This document shows positions 18,696 through 19,138 of a DNA stretch of 19,138 nt, one piece after another. Source of the DNA: Asterionellopsis glacialis. Taxonomy: Eukaryota; Bacillariophyta; Plagiogrammaphyceae; Rhaphoneidales; Asterionellopsidaceae. The stretch covers positions 1 to 19,138 of the forward strand of contig WKLE02000962.1 in the NCBI GenBank assembly GCA_014885115.2, in the 5' to 3' direction. The notes beneath the pieces were generated by a model that ran no database searches, had not been told where the DNA came from, and saw only the letters and a list, made by a program, of their open reading frames with translations. Every line of letters begins with the position of its first letter. Positions within the stretch are counted from its first letter, which is position 1. The translations under genes and the position numbers were made by a program.

Positions 18696-19138
18696 CAAAG
18701 AAAAATATTTACAAGTTCCTATCTTGAATCCGACATTGCCGATCAGGACTACCTAATTCTTCCTCCCAGTACCTGGTACACTTGGTTGATAGTATAGGAC
18801 TGTAACCAGGTAAGTTGAAAGTGACATAAAAGTAAAAAGCGAACCTTGGTCGTGCCGGTACTGGTTGGAATTAAAATCTGGAATCATTCTGATTCGTCGC
18901 AAAACAACTTAAATATGCCCTCGGAGGGATACTTTTCGTGATACTCTAGAGAGGAAAGATTTGGGTGTGGTTAAGTCGGTACCGTACTGTACCTGAATCA
19001 TCGGAGAATATTTGTTACAGTATCACAATCACTATTACTTCATACCGTATCACAATCTATAAGACTGGCGCTATCAAATCTGGCGCCGTTGATTAACTCG
19101 ACTAAGAATTTTCGGAAATCCCGACTTTCGAGAAAAAG
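18696..19138. other. Intergenic right edge, short repeats only
   Basis: It contains CAGTACCTGGTAC (18767-18779), GGTACCGTACTGTACCTG (18978-18995), gtatcacaatc twice with a 27-bp period (19020-19030, 19047-19057) and CTGGCGC twice near 19065-19086. There is a possible relic at 18905-18950 similar to 17440-17480. No gene is supported. Confidence 0.5.

Overview
The window comes from a eukaryote, most likely a diatom or closely related marine stramenopile. Every long minus-strand reading frame is broken by short GT...AG introns (82 to 197 bp) whose phases match across all eleven junctions. The N-terminus carries a secretory signal followed by Pro-Ser repeats (PSEVPSMV type) of the kind common in diatom secreted and cell-wall proteins. 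The base composition is moderately AT-rich. I cannot name the species.

Positions 1 to 16746 hold one enormous minus-strand gene. I read it as 12 exons: 16746-15383, 15185-13003, 12904-9924, 9833-6764, 6661-5935, 5738-4151, 4058-2286, 2159-1650, 1567-1298, 1204-1141, 1036-1010 and 920-1. It is still open at the left edge, so the C-terminus lies outside. The in-window coding length is 15477 nt, exactly 5159 codons. In order the protein has: a signal peptide and Pro-Ser linker; about 1800 residues of beta-rich modules with a recurrent 'IPFFGRSF / IPYINRRF / VPYVSSAL' motif; a Thr-Pro linker, a basic patch and a Cys-rich knot; a second large beta module; a 14-fold array of a 20-residue beta-roll repeat; Asp/Gly-rich cadherin-like or Calx-beta-like segments; and a long C-terminal run of RTX (haemolysin-type, GGxGxDxxxG) calcium-binding repeats. 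From memory, the module order and several signature phrases (LRGHRGI, LTDGQFTGMNMG, IPFLEDPLSLL) resemble giant secreted surface proteins of planctomycetes, cyanobacteria and proteobacteria. This gene therefore looks like a bacterial-type giant extracellular protein that now has introns and an ER signal peptide.

Positions 16747 to 19138 show no convincing gene. This upstream region has a 17-nt A-tract (minus strand) touching the start codon and a TATA-like element about 40 nt further up. Beyond these lie clusters of a TACCTGGTA motif that also occurs inside intron 5, a 112-bp sequence duplicated with a 146-bp period, a near-perfect foldback element with 107-nt arms (18372-18695), and many TTACAGTA motifs. 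Two fragments that resemble each other may be relics of a coding sequence. The region looks repeat-rich and mobile-element-derived, with the promoter of the giant gene in its first few hundred bases.
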